Under the pieces are notes generated by a model. That model worked only from the letters and a program-made list of their open reading frames with translations. It made no database searches and was not told where the DNA came from. Both the position numbers and the translations under genes were made by a program. From Clitopilus passeckerianus (lineage: Eukaryota; Basidiomycota; Agaricomycetes; Agaricales; Entolomataceae): a stretch of 64,000 nucleotides of DNA. This document shows, one piece after another, positions 1 through 10,541 of this stretch (its first letter is position 1; each line of letters opens with the position of its first letter). The DNA is taken from the NCBI GenBank assembly GCA_944990035.1, contig CALYLX010000139.1, positions 620,001 through 684,000 on the forward strand. The letters are read 5' to 3'.

Positions 1-5
1 CTGGG

Positions 6-531
6 ATGCTGTTCTGTCCGACGTGCGCCAATTTGCTGGTGGTATCTGCGGATACGGGGTACAACAGGTGGGCTTGTAACACCTGTGCCTACCAGTTCCC
101 GATTACGAAACAGGTTCGCGAAATTTTGACGACAGTTGGCAGGGTGTTCATGGATTCATTCATACAGATGACAACACGGACGAAACTGAAGCGCAAGGAG
201 GTGGACGACGTTCTGGGTGGAGACGATATGTGGAAGCATGCAGACTCGACCATGGGTGCGGTGTTTCCCTATGATATCTTGGTCGTTGCTGACACGCTTC
301 ATTAGCCACATGTGACAAGTGCAACAATGGCCAGGCCTATTTCTACCAGCTACAAATCCGATCTGCAGACGAACCCATGACTACATGTACGTCCCCATAA
401 ATCACTTCATGCTCTGTCACTAATCTTTTCTGTTCGCAGTTTACCGGTATGATGTTCGGTATTGCATATAAACTGCTCTCATCATCCTTCCCAGCTGTAC
501 CGCCTGCGCCCACAGATGGCGTGAAAATTAA
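6..531 (+). CDS. RPC11: DNA-directed RNA polymerase III subunit C11 (TFIIS-like)
   Basis: Small two-zinc-ribbon subunit of RNA polymerase III. In the family it supports intrinsic RNA cleavage, termination and re-initiation in the nucleus. The spliced model is exons 6-113, 168-255, 306-386, 440-446 and 495-531, giving 106 aa, close to the usual 108. The N-terminal ribbon shows FCPTCANLL and WACNTCAYQFPI. The linker has KRKEVDDVLGG. The C-terminal ribbon reads CDKCNNGQAYFYQLQIRSAD, then EPMTTFYRC and CAHRWREN. The Gln-Arg-Ser-Ala-Asp-Glu block with the acidic hairpin (RSADEPMTT) is the diagnostic C11/TFIIS signature. Exon 4 is only 7 nt long; without it the invariant TTFYRC junction cannot be formed. 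The window begins 5 bases before the ATG, so the promoter is not visible. Identification is very secure; exon edges are by eye. Confidence 0.95.
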
Positions 532-719
532 GGGCTGGATATATTCGTCGTTGTACGTGCCCTGTTTCTCGCCAATTGAATGCAGCCTCATGTTTGTTAG
601 ATCCTTGATAACGCCTACATCGGTTGGGAAGCGGGCTCCTGCTCTTCACGCGACTTTGCTGGCTGGAAATAATGATTGGCTCGCGCCTCGGTTCCACGTC
701 CAAATCCACGTATGTAGCT

Positions 720-1256
720 TTAATATTCGATGTACATCCGAGTGTATTCTATGGGACCTTTATAGAACTTGTCTCCGAACGGTGTCATACCCCGTTTAAT
801 GTACCAAGCCGATGCAGAGGTCCTCGCGTCGCACCAAACCAACTTGCAGCTATGCTCATTCTTCATCCACTCAAACGCGAACGTCAAGAGCTCCGAGCCT
901 ACTCCACGCCCTTGCCAAGGCGGGTCACAGGCGAACTTCCTAAATCTTGCCTGTGCCTCTGTCGGAACGCCTACAGCTATCCCTTGACCCTCGGGGATGG
1001 GCTCCAGAAACAACGAGATCACGGCCACAGGGTTCTCATTTGGCGAGATGAATGCCCCCAGGTGGATTCCATTCTGATCTTCTGGGAGCATGACATGCGA
1101 TATGGGCATGTCTGGCCACAGGACCAAGTGACGAAGTGAAATGGTTTCCTCAGGTTTGATCTCGCGGCATTCGATTTTGAAGCCTAAAATGAGGGTATGT
1201 GATCCATGAAATGAAAATGACTCGGTTTGTGGGTGCAATCTCACTATGTTTCTCAT
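720..1256 (-). CDS. GNAT-family N-acetyltransferase
   Basis: Predicted acetyl-CoA-dependent N-acetyltransferase of unknown substrate, 178 aa as a single open frame. The GNAT fold is visible in order: an N-terminal strand and helix (IKPEETISLRHLVLWP), a core strand (HLGAFISPNENPVAVISLF), the acetyl-CoA pyrophosphate loop motif A (DPPWQGRGVGSELL, matching Q/R-x-x-G-x-G/A) around residues 112-125, then motif B (LVWCDARTSASAWYIKRGMTPFG) where a Tyr near the end is typical of the catalytic or thiol-facing position. The protein ends EYTRMYIEY. The first ~28 residues are not family-like, and a TTTTAG acceptor just before GFKIECREI suggests the true start may lie in a short upstream exon. It is convergent with RPC11, with about 190 bp between the stop codons. 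Confidence 0.8.
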   Translation of the reverse strand: MRNIVRLHPQTESFSFHGSHTLILGFKIECREIKPEETISLRHLVLWPDMPISHVMLPEDQNGIHLGAFISPNENPVAVISLFLEPIPEGQGIAVGVPTEAQARFRKFACDPPWQGRGVGSELLTFAFEWMKNEHSCKLVWCDARTSASAWYIKRGMTPFGDKFYKGPIEYTRMYIEY

Positions 1257-1559
1257 CCGTAGGAGTCATAGTCGTGTCCTTCCCTTGATTTTACGCACGC
1301 CTGGCTTGAGACGGATTGATCGGTTTCGAGAATTTAATCGATGGGCGTCTGGCTGCTCTCTGCTCGTCCGTCGTTACGTAATCCGACACAAACCCCAAGC
1401 TGCGACTCTGAGCCTCTGCACCCCCATCACGCAAAGAACGAAAGAGAGGCCTCAGGCCAGAAAAAATGTTTCGCCACCTTTCAATTGAAGGTGAATCAAT
1501 AACTGATGCCAGATCGTTTTCGCACAGGGACACCTCTCAAGCGCTATGGCTTTGCTCAT

Positions 1560-1789
1560 TTCTCACTGTGATTTCCCACACTTCTTGTCCACAAACCCTT
1601 CCTTTGCTCTTCTAATGACTCAAAAACCGGCAGTATGTTCACTTCTCCTCGCCTCATGTTGAGCGGTCTGACATGTTAAACAACAGCATTTCGACCACGA
1701 TTTTACTTTAATATCCAGGACGTAATAAGTATTCTCGGACTCCCCACCCGTATCATTTCTCAGGCGCCTGAACCCGACCGAACCCCACC
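1560..1789 (+). promoter_or_regulatory. Upstream block shared by the three 2OG oxygenase copies (copy A)
   Basis: About 230 bp before the first oxygenase start. It is clearly homologous to 4100-4326 and 6056-6259, which precede the second and third copies. Shared pieces include TTTCCCACACTTCTTG with CACAAACC, TCATGTTGAGC, and ACAACAGCATTTC followed by an AT-rich stretch. The conservation shows that each duplication carried its promoter with it. Confidence 0.6.
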
Positions 1790-3236
1790 ATGCAAACTAC
1801 TAAAGACACTGCAGAAAGCATCCGTAATTCTATTGTGCAGAACCCTGCTTGTATCGGTGGTATCTGCGATATTTCCTCCCATGACTCCCGCATTTTCTTC
1901 GACATCATAGACTCCAACTCCGCCAGGTATGCAGTTGACACGCCTGTTGCTGTAGTTTACCGAACTGATAATTATGTTGCAGCTGGGTGGACCTCTCATC
2001 GGCATCTCCGGACCAGCTGTTGCGACTAGCTTCGGCATGTCAACCTGCTACCTTTGGCCGTAACCAAGAAGATGTGCTCGACGAGACCTATAGGAAGGCA
2101 GGCAAACTGGATACCGATCAATTTGCCACCTCATTGAATCCGCTCTCCTATCATATCGTCGAGCATATTCGGAAGGGGCTGCTGGACGCCAGTCAGCAGG
2201 AGAGGCCTCTTTCTGCCGAGCTCTATAAACTGAATGTCTACGGTAAATAAAAAGTCCATCCCAAGCCATAGAGACTGATGCTCGCATGTCTGTTGTAGGT
2301 GAAGGTTCTTTCTTCAAGCCTCACAAAGATACGCCTCGAGGGGAAGGGATGATTGGGTCCCTTGTCGTTGTCTTCTCGACGCATCATGAAGGTGGATCTC
2401 TCGTCCTGCGGCATGGTGTCAAGGAGTGGACCTTCGACTCGGGAGAGATGCTCAGGGAGAAGGAATCTTCGGTTGCATGCACGGTTTTCTTCAGCGATGT
2501 TGAGCATGAGGTCACCCCGGTTACCTCTGGCTTTCGAATTACCCTCACTTGGAACTTGTACCTGGGCACCGGAGTCGTCGACAGCCCCACCCCACCCCTT
2601 GTCGCTGGCCAGTCGGATCTGACGGCCATACTCACCGCTGCTAGGCAGAATCCAGAATTTATGCCCAAAGGTGGATCCCTTGGGTTCGGCCTCGACTTTC
2701 AATACCCGATCAAGGCAGATGCTACCGACCCGACCTGACTACGCGACATATTGGGGCGGCTCAAGGGTTCCGACGCCTCGTTATTGTGCTCTTTGAAGCT
2801 TGCCGGGTTCAAACCCAGCCTCAAGATACTTTATGAACATCTCTTCGATAGCAGCGACTACGACTCGGATGGTTCAGATGATCGGGGGAGCGGCGAGGAG
2901 TATCAGATGGAACGATTTGACGATAGCAGGTACTACGACAAAGCCCTCGTGATGGCGTCAAGGGAGGTGGACCTCAGCGACAGATGGCAGGAGGAGGACC
3001 TCCTGCTATGTTTCTATAACCAAGGCGCCAAGTTCACCTACGATTATGGATGCAAGCGACCTAGGGGGGTCAAATCCGACCAATCTGCCGCCGTCTTGTG
3101 GATCACCCCTCCAAAATCGACTTCACGCTTCCGAACAGCCTTCCTCACCTGTGGGGATCAGGCAGAACTGGACTACGTCTATGCTGACCTCGTTCTCATG
3201 GCCAAGGTCCCTTCCGCCAATAAAAGGGGTGAATAA
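1790..3236 (+). pseudogene. 2OG-Fe(II) oxygenase, copy A (nonsense mutation)
   Basis: First of three tandem paralogs of a fungal 2-oxoglutarate/Fe(II)-dependent oxygenase of the prolyl-hydroxylase-like type. Exons are 1790-1926, 1983-2242 and 2299-3236. The metal-binding motif is present (FFKPHKDTPRG gives His-x-Asp; VEHEV gives the distal His; SGFRITLTWNLY gives the 2OG-binding Arg). At 2736-2738 an in-frame TGA stands where copies B and C have an Arg codon (CGA, CGG), so translation would stop at codon 279 of about 445. The downstream frame stays open and conserved to 3236. The product would keep the whole catalytic core but lose the conserved C-terminal half. I infer a recent pseudogene, or a gene making a truncated enzyme. 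Confidence 0.85.
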
Positions 3237-3504
3237 ATTGAATCCTCGGGACATCCACTAGGACGATTCTTTGCGTTTCCATCTTTCTCCCCGACATAGT
3301 GTACATTGTGCTCCATCGTTCTGGTGCATATGTAGTATGTAGTATACTTCTTCCACAGACGATATGTGATATACAGGTTTCCTCGATTGATGAATCTAGT
3401 GCTCGAGATCATCCTTCCGAGTACGAAACGTAGTGATGCCTCACCTCGTGACGCTTTAAGCTAGAAGTTTGTTACGTTGCAAATGAACATGGCTCAAGCG
3501 CAGG

Positions 3505-3639
3505 GAAGCTGAGCCCAGATTCCGTTCGCACTTCTCAACACCTTACCTCGCCTACGGAAATCAGGCCACGCTGGATTATACCTATGAAGACCTGATCCTT
3601 GTGGCCGAAATACCTCCCGCTCAGAAGCGTGCGGCTTAG
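3505..3639 (+). pseudogene. C-terminal scrap of a fourth 2OG oxygenase copy
   Basis: A 45-codon stretch ending in TAG at 3637-3639 that matches the last residues of copies A-C: it reads TPYLAYGNQATLDYTYEDL and then LVAEIPPAQKR, against TPFLAYGNEAELDYVYADL in copy B. Nothing upstream of about 3505 matches, so only the 3' end of a fourth copy is left between copies A and B. Confidence 0.75.
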
Positions 3640-4326
3640 AAATATCATTCAGTACTCGATTTCTCAAGTTATAGCATGCCATTTCTCATGTTCAACGATG
3701 CTCATTATCCAGATCTCTCCACCCTGTGTTTCCGCCTCCTATTTTCTCTGTACACATTTCTCTGCATCAATTGACGGGCGAGGTAGTGAGAATGTCAGCT
3801 TATTATGACCCTTCTCTCCAATGCAAACATCAGACATTCATCTAAGAGACTTCAGTCGCGATAGTGTCTCCTCTTGTCAGTTGGGAGGGGAACTCAGAGA
3901 TAACCTGAGGTGAAATGGGCGTAACGCCCGATCATGGTTCAAGGATGCCGCTTGAGAGCCATTGGCCTGGGCTTGTGATGCTCTGTGTCTCTATTGCAAA
4001 TGAACGTGACCTTGACTCAGGAACTCAAGTAGTAGTACTCAAAACTGATGGGTTCTAGCGCAGGGAAATTTCTCAAGCGTTCTGGCGTTTCTTAATTCCT
4101 GACTCTGATTTCCCACACTTCTTGTCCACAAACCCTTACTTCGTCCTTCTGATGATTCGAGAAACAGCAGCGTTGTTGCTTGTCTTCGCCTCATGTTGAG
4201 CAGTCTAACATGTCACACAACAGCATTTCAGCCGTGATTTCATTCTAAAACCCGGGAGGTAACAAGCTTTCTCGCAATCATCATCCGCATAATCTCTCGA
4301 CCGCCTGAATGCTATAGACTTCCGCC
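3640..4326. other. Intergenic, with duplicated promoter of 2OG copy B
   Basis: No gene seen. The right part (about 4100-4326) is the copy-B version of the shared oxygenase upstream block; the rest has no recognisable content. Confidence 0.5.
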
Positions 4327-5769
4327 ATGCAAACTACCATAGATACCGCCGAAAAAATTCGCAATTCTATCGTACAGAACCCTGCTTGTATTGGTGGTGT
4401 TTGCGACATTTCCTCTCATGACTCCCGCATCTTCTTCGACATTGCAGATTCCGACGCCGCAAGGTATGGGGCTGGCATAGCTGTTGCCCTAGTACATCGA
4501 ACTGATATTTGTGGTAAAGCTGGGTGAATCTCTCTTCGGCATCCGCGAGCCAGCTCTTGAAACTGGCTTCGGCTTGCCAACCCGCCACTTTTGGACGGAA
4601 CCAAGAAGACGTGCTCGACGAGACCTATAGGAAGGCAGGCAAACTAGATATCGAGAAATTCTCCACCTCCTTAAACCCGTTCTCCTATCAAATCATTGAG
4701 CACATCCGGAGGGAGCTACTGGACGCCAATAAACAGGAGAGACCTCTTTCTGCTGATCTCTATAAGCTGAACGTTTACGGTACATCGACTGTCTATCCCA
4801 TGTCATAGAGACTCACATCTACATATCTATCATAGGCGAAGGCTCATTCTTCAAGGCTCACAAAGATACGCCTCGTGGGGAAGGGATGATTGGGTCCCCA
4901 GTTGTTGTCTTCTCTACCCCCCATCAAGGCGGATCTCTTGTCCTGCGCCATGGCGATAAGGAGTGGACATTTGACTCCGGAGAGATGCTCAAGGAGAAGA
5001 GATCTTCGATAGCCTACGTCGCATTTTTCAGCGACGTCGAGCACGAGGTCACCCCCATCACTTCTGGCTTCCGAATCACCCTTACTTGGAACCTTTACTT
5101 GGGCGCTGACGTCTTCCCAACCCCAACCCCAACTTATGTCCTGGCCAGTCGGACCTGACGGTTGCACTCACAGCTGCCAGGAAGAACCCAGAATTCATGC
5201 CCAAAGGTGGATTCATTGGGTTCGGCCTCGACTTTCAATACCCGCTCAAGGCAGATTCTGCGAGTCCTACTCGACTAAGCGACATATTGGGGTGTCTCAA
5301 AGGTTCTGACGCCTCTTTGTTGCGCTCCTTAGAGCTCGCAGGGTTCGAATCCAGCCTCAAGGTGCTTTATGAATATCTCTTTGATCGCAGCTACTACGAA
5401 TCGGAGGAGTCTGAAGATCGGGGGAGCGGCGAGGAGTATCAGATGGGAAGGTTTGGCAATAGCGGATACGACAAAGCCTTCATCATGTCCTCGGAGGCGG
5501 CGGATCTTAGCGACAGATGGGAAGATGAGGATCTCCTGCTATGTTTCTATCAACAAGGCGCCAAGTTCACCTACGATTATGGATGCAAGAGACCCAAGGG
5601 TGTCGAATCCGACCAATCCGCCGCCGTCTTGTGGATTACCTCCCCAAAATCCACTTCTCGCTTTCGAACACCCTTCCTCGCGTATGGCAATGAGGCGGAA
5701 TTGGATTACGTCTATGCTGACCTCATTCTTGTGGCGGAGGTCCCTCCCGCCGAGGAACGTGACGATTGA
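4327..5769 (+). pseudogene. 2OG-Fe(II) oxygenase, copy B (frameshift)
   Basis: Second tandem paralog, exons 4327-4463, 4520-4779 and 4836-5769, with the same splice positions and exon 1-2 lengths as copies A and C (137 and 260 nt). The HKD and EHEV metal ligands and the GFRITLTW Arg are intact. In the low-complexity CCAACCCC repeat near 5120-5145 one base is missing relative to copy C, so the upstream frame runs into TGA at 5156-5158 (about 239 aa). The C-terminal half continues open in another frame from about 5130 to 5769. A 37-nt intron (GTCTTC to CCAG, ending at about 5148) would restore the frame, but it is shorter than any other intron here and has a poor donor, so a deletion is more likely. 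Confidence 0.8.
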
Positions 5770-6055
5770 ATTAAAGCCTCGAGACCTTCGCTGAAACGAT
5801 TCTTTGTGTCTCGTAACATTGTTCCCGTGCTTGTGTACTATATTACTTTAACACGATATGTGATATGCAGGTCTCTCCAATCGGCGAACACTTCCAACGT
5901 GGTCTTCGTGAAGTGTGCCTCTCTAAGAGCAGGGGTAAGGATACAGGAGGGAGCCTCGCTCCTCTTCACCTAGTTGACGCTCCAGGTTGGAAGATTGCCG
6001 CTTTTTGAAATGAACGTGACTCGGGTGCAGGAACTTTCCCAAGATTACCGTAATT

Positions 6056-6259
6056 GATTTCCCACACTTCTTACCCACAAACCGTCCTTCGCCTTTCTTA
6101 TGACTCGAAAATAAGGGTTGCCCTTGCCTCATGTTGAGCAACCCATTATGTCACCCAACAGCATTTCGACCACGATTCCACTTTAAAATCTGGGAGATAG
6201 ACAGCATGCTCGCAGTCACCCGCTCTAGAACTTCTCCGACCTGAACCAAGAATCTCGTC
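6056..6259 (+). promoter_or_regulatory. Upstream block of intact 2OG oxygenase (copy C)
   Basis: Third instance of the upstream block found at 1560-1789 and 4100-4326, with the same order of TTTCCCACACTTCTT, TCATGTTGAGCA and ACAGCATTTCGACC segments. I see no clear TATA box. Confidence 0.55.
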
Positions 6260-7712
6260 ATGCAGACTCCCAAAGACACCGTAGAAAAGATTCGTAATTC
6301 AATCGTTCAGAATCCAGCCTGCGTAGGCGGAGTTTGTGATATATACTCTCTTGATTCTCGCATTTTCTTTGATATCGCAGACGCAAACTTTGCAAGGTAA
6401 GATACTACCATCATTCCAATTTTCGTCTGGATTAATAGCTACGTGTCCTCAGTTGGGTCAATCTCTCTTCTGCCTCGGCAGACGAACTACAGAAACTTGC
6501 TTCGGCTTGTCAACCCGCTACTTTCGGTCGCAATCAAGAAGATGTGCTCGACGAGTCTTACAGGAAGGCGGGAAAACTAGATGTCGAGCAATTTGCCACA
6601 TCCTTGAATCCATTCTCCTATCGGCTCATTGAGCACATCCAGAGAGATCTCTTGGACGGAAATCAACAGGAGAGATCTCTTTCCGCTGAACTGTATAAGT
6701 TAAACGTCTACGGTAAATCGGGCAGCTTTCTCTGGAGTCATATAATGCTGACATTCACTTGGTCCTCATAGGTGAAGGCTCATTCTTCAAAGCTCACAAA
6801 GATACACCTCGTGGCGAAAGAATGATTGGGTCCCTAGTCGTTGTCTTCTCAACGCCTCATGAAGGGGGCTCTCTTGTACTGCGCCACGCAGGGAAGGAGT
6901 GGACTTTCGACTCAGGAATCATGCTCAAGGAGAAGAAATTGTCGGTTGCATACGTGGCTTTCTTCAGTGATGTCGAGCACGAGGTCATGCCAGTTACGTC
7001 TGGCTTTCGAATCACCCTCACTTGGAACCTTTACTTGGGCGCCGACGTCGTCCCAACCCCAACCCCACGCCTCTCTCCTGGTCAGTCGGACCTAACAGCC
7101 GCACTCGCCGCTGCTAGGAAGAATCCACAATTCATGCCCAAAGGGGGATACCTTGGTTTTGGCCTCGACTTCCAATATCCAGTCAAGGTGGATCGTACCA
7201 ATCCAACGCGGCTGAAGGACATACTCGGACGCCTCAAAGGCTCAGATGCCGCTTTATTACGCTCTTTGGAACTCGCCGGGTTCAAGGCTAGGCTCAACAT
7301 CCTCTATGCAACTCGCTTTGACAACTGCTATTGCAATTCCGATGGTGATGACCGGGGAAGCGGGGAGGAGTACAAGATGGGTCAGATGAGGGGACAGTGG
7401 GGCACCACTGTATCTAAAGCGCTCGTCATGTCCTCGAGGGTGGTTGATCTCAGCAACAGAGATGAACAAGAAGATGTGCTACTATGTTTCTATCAGCACG
7501 GTGCCAAGTTTGCCTACGATTATGGGTGCAAGCGTCCTAGAGGCGTCAAACCCAAGCAATCTGCTGCTGTGTGGTGGATAACCTCTCCAGGGTCGACTTC
7601 TCGCTTTCAAACCGCTTACCTGGCCTATGGCAATCAGGCGGAGCTAGATTATATCTATGCTGACCTCGTTCTCGTGGCACAGGTCCCTCCTATCGAAAAA
7701 CGTGGTGACTAG
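6260..7712 (+). CDS. 2OG-Fe(II) oxygenase, copy C (intact)
   Basis: Intact 445-aa member of the tandem array. Exons are 6260-6396, 6453-6712 and 6772-7712; phases agree at both junctions. Family knowledge: 2OG-Fe(II) oxygenases use O2 and 2-oxoglutarate to hydroxylate or otherwise oxidise a substrate, releasing succinate and CO2. The ligands are visible: His141 and Asp143 (FFKAHKDTPRG), His202 (DVEHEV) and Arg212 (SGFRITLTWNLY). The N-terminal ~130 residues (with ACQPATFGRNQEDVLDE and YKLNVYG) are conserved among the copies. The C-terminal ~200 residues (LLCFYQHGAKFAYDYGCKR and a Tyr/Asp-rich tail) have no domain I recognise. No signal peptide or membrane segment is seen, so it is probably cytosolic or nuclear. 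Substrate unknown. It is the only complete copy in the window. Confidence 0.88.
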
Positions 7713-7934
7713 ACCTTGAGTCGTCTGCCTGCCGTATCAATCTCTTGTATGCATCTCCTCATCGTCTTATCCCGTAATTCTGTCCCATTGTCCCCATGAT
7801 TGTAAGATACTCTCTGTTCCATACGATATGCGATAAATCTAGTCCTGCTTTCAAATTAATCCATTTGAGCTCGGATCTCTGGGATGTATGGTAACGACAG
7901 AACAACGAAAGCGCGAGGACCAGTTCCAGTCTAT

Positions 7935-9581
7935 CTAATTGAAAGCATACGGCGATAGCGGCACTATCGATGGAGGTGGCCTAACCTCGAATTCCACCAT
8001 TTCGAGAGACTGAATAGCTTCTCGCACCATCCTGTCCCATGCCTTCTCCAAGCCCACGATCGGACATTTCTCCAAGGTAATACTGAATTTGAGTAGTGGC
8101 CACGCCTGGAACGAGGCCGAGGACATCGCTTTCATTAAGAGTTGCAGTGGCTGGGACGAACATCAGAAAAGGAAACAAAATTTGAAAGTTAATTTTAGGC
8201 CCACCTCTTGCCCATCAGTTTCGGTCAGACGTCGGAAATCGCAGTGGTAGCAACCATCTTCCGTATACTCATGCTGAGCGGTTCGGGCTGTGATTTCAAG
8301 GGAGCTCAGAAGAGGCAAATGTTTATGGAGGCGGATGAAGAGTTGAGGGTGGATGGCGATGACCTTGAGTCGGAGGTGACGAAGACCTGAAGGTAGGACA
8401 CCCAGGATCTGTGACAAGTCGGCGAAAGTCAAAAATGAGTCGTCCAAGGATACGGACGTCACCAGGCTGGTAACGGCGGGTATGAATAGCCGGATCGTGT
8501 TCAACCGACATTCTCTGGCTTGGGAGAAGGAGGATGCTGCGCTTCCGGCCCAATGTTGAGATGGTAGAATCGTGAGTCTACGAAGGTTCTCCCCATAAAG
8601 ATGCGTTTCCTTCAGGCTATGGAGGGTAGGAAGAGCCACATTCGTGAGCCTTGAGGTATTTGACGATATGAACGTAACGATGTCTTCGTCTTCTCCGTCG
8701 CGTGGTGTGGGCAAATATAAAGTGAGCGATCCGAGTTTGGGGAAATGACCGAGCTCCTGAAATAGAGTCGACGTCCGGAGACCGGTAGAGGTCGAGGCGG
8801 CAAAGGATAGAGATCGAAGGCTTGGGTTCACAGAATTGACGAATCGAGCTACGGTGATGGTATTGATTTCAAATATCTTCAGCTCTTGACGAGGGTTGGA
8901 TCCTTGGCTGCAGTCTGCGGTCTCGAATTCAAGGTGAATCCCTGCCAGGGAACCGAGGTTCGTTGAACTGGACATGAGACCTGCAATACCGGCCAGGGAA
9001 CTTCGAATTGTGAGTGTCCGGAGGTTCAGTCCAAATCGCCTCCAGAGAAAAGAGACGAAGACGGAGCTGAGGGCTCGTGGATATAGTGCATGATCGTAGT
9101 TAATCTCGAGATGATTAACGGAGGGAAGGCATTTCAGGAACTTGAATACGGACAACCTGATGTTATGCAGGATGTCCTGCCTTTGTCGTAGAGAATCCTG
9201 TTGCTTGGAAGTCAACCCCCGCAAAGATAAGCCAGGGAGGAAACGAGTCAGGTGTCGATTCTGATACGGGTTCTGTTCGAATAGTTCAAAGGATAGGGTC
9301 GCAATGAGATGCTGGATCCGAGAGGAGATATGTGTTTGGCTATGCGATGAAAATCAGCTCCATCGGAAGGGAGATCCGGAGAATACTCACCTTAGATGGT
9401 CGAGATACCGACAGGCAGTGTACGGATCATACTGTGCGAAGAGACTGCCAATCTGGACTTCTGCATATTTCTCCGAAAGTGCAAGATCCATAAACATCTT
9501 GTTAACGCCGTAGAGATCAACGAGCGTATCCTTCGGAATGAAGTTTGCTACATGTAGCCAGATTTCGTTGGGTAGGATCAT
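7935..9581 (-). CDS. F-box-like protein, Agaricomycete type (paralog of 14721-16323)
   Basis: Predicted 513-aa F-box-like protein, likely a substrate adaptor of an SCF ubiquitin ligase. Exons (minus strand) are 9581-9391, 9339-8205 and 8150-7935, all phases consistent. The F-box-like region is residues 1-45: LPNEIWLHVANFIPKDTLVD, then VNKMFMDLALSEKY. The rest is a weak leucine-rich, beta-alpha pattern with spaced LRTLTIRS, LGSLTLYLP and LSSLEITA units and no strict LRR consensus. The last exon ends with WDRMVREAIQSLEMVEF, which matches the position of the NWEYCLRTAIPSLAYV end of the paralog at 14.7-16.3 kb. Exon 2 is exactly 1,135 nt in both genes. Target protein unknown. Confidence 0.78.
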
Positions 9582-10008
9582 GGCGGACCTGGGTGCAGGA
9601 GGAGCACAGGGTTAGGGGAATAGAAGAGTTTAAAGGCATCTCGCGAGGTTTGAATTTTCGTTATAAGCCATTTGGCACTCAGGCACGCGTCTGCCAGGAG
9701 GCAAGGCCAGCTAAGCGGACTTTGGCAACGGGATCTCGGTATCTCTGCCGGACGGAGATAAACCGCATCGTCGGTGTAGAAAAGATAAAAATGTGTCTCT
9801 GCTCTGTAAAGGGTTGTCCAAATTGTAGTCGGGACCGTGAGCCAGAGAGACAGCAACAAGCAGCCGCTCAGGAGGCCATTAACCATTTCTGTTCCTCATT
9901 CTCATTCTCGTCCGGATCGGCTGTCCATCCCTCCTTCGGTCCGTTGTTCATTCCAAATGTGGAGCGCGATGCTGATAGGTAGTTGATAGCGAGGAAGGTA
10001 CGTCGGGA

Positions 10009-10345
10009 TTAGCGGACAGTCAGGCGTACTGCCGAGTCGAAGAGCTTCTCGGCAAGTTCGAACCTGTGCCTTGGTAGTTCCGGGACACGGGGCGTGGTGT
10101 AAATCAGGTCACCAAGTAACTGAATTCCCGTCAGGTGGTGAATCGCGACATGTTCTGGAACGGCGGTGCTCAGGAATGTCGCCATCAAGAATGTCAAAAA
10201 CAAGGTCAGAAGTGCACGTAACGTCCGAAATGGAGTACAAGTCCAAGACGGCGTTCCTTGCGTCCCAAGGCATTCCCAACCTGAGATAAGCCGCAGACGT
10301 ACTTGTACAGGCTAGTTCAAGAGATTCAGAAGGGAAGACTTCCAC
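10009..10345 (-). pseudogene. Unrecognised coding remnant
   Basis: Two overlapping open frames on the minus strand look like one protein broken by a frameshift. The upstream frame has GMPWDARNAVLDLYSISDV and DILDGDIPEH; the downstream frame has VPEHVAIHHLTGIQLLGDL and RHRFELAEKLFDSAVRL and ends in TAA near 10011. The switch falls around 10160-10185. There is no start ATG in place, and a CCTGACAG acceptor precedes it, so an upstream exon would be needed. I do not recognise the family. It may be chance open frame in the divergent promoter of the next gene. Confidence 0.3.
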
Positions 10346-10541
10346 TGCCTGTCAGGTGCTCGTCTTACTTTCGGGCCGGCTGGAGAGCGACGTGACCGTG
10401 ACAAGAGACGCGCTTCGTCACTTAATGGTGGCGACACCCAAAATTGTCGACGCGACCGACCAAGTCAATAGTTGGCATTTGGTTCTAATCCGCGTTAGCT
10501 ATCCTTCTCTCCATGAGAGGACTGAAAAAGAGTCGTAATAA

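Noticed and set aside
1291..1533. 80-codon minus-strand open frame
   Set aside because: Low-complexity Arg/Ser content, no family resemblance and no convincing splice to the acetyltransferase downstream.
5338..5356. tRNA B-box-like GGGTTCGAATCCAGC
   Set aside because: Lies in conserved coding sequence of oxygenase copy B (AGFESSL); copies A and C have the same residues with other codons. No tRNA fold around it.
9578..9886. 102-codon minus-strand open frame upstream of the F-box gene
   Set aside because: Sits in the 5' flank, overlaps the F-box start and shows no domain; probably leader sequence.
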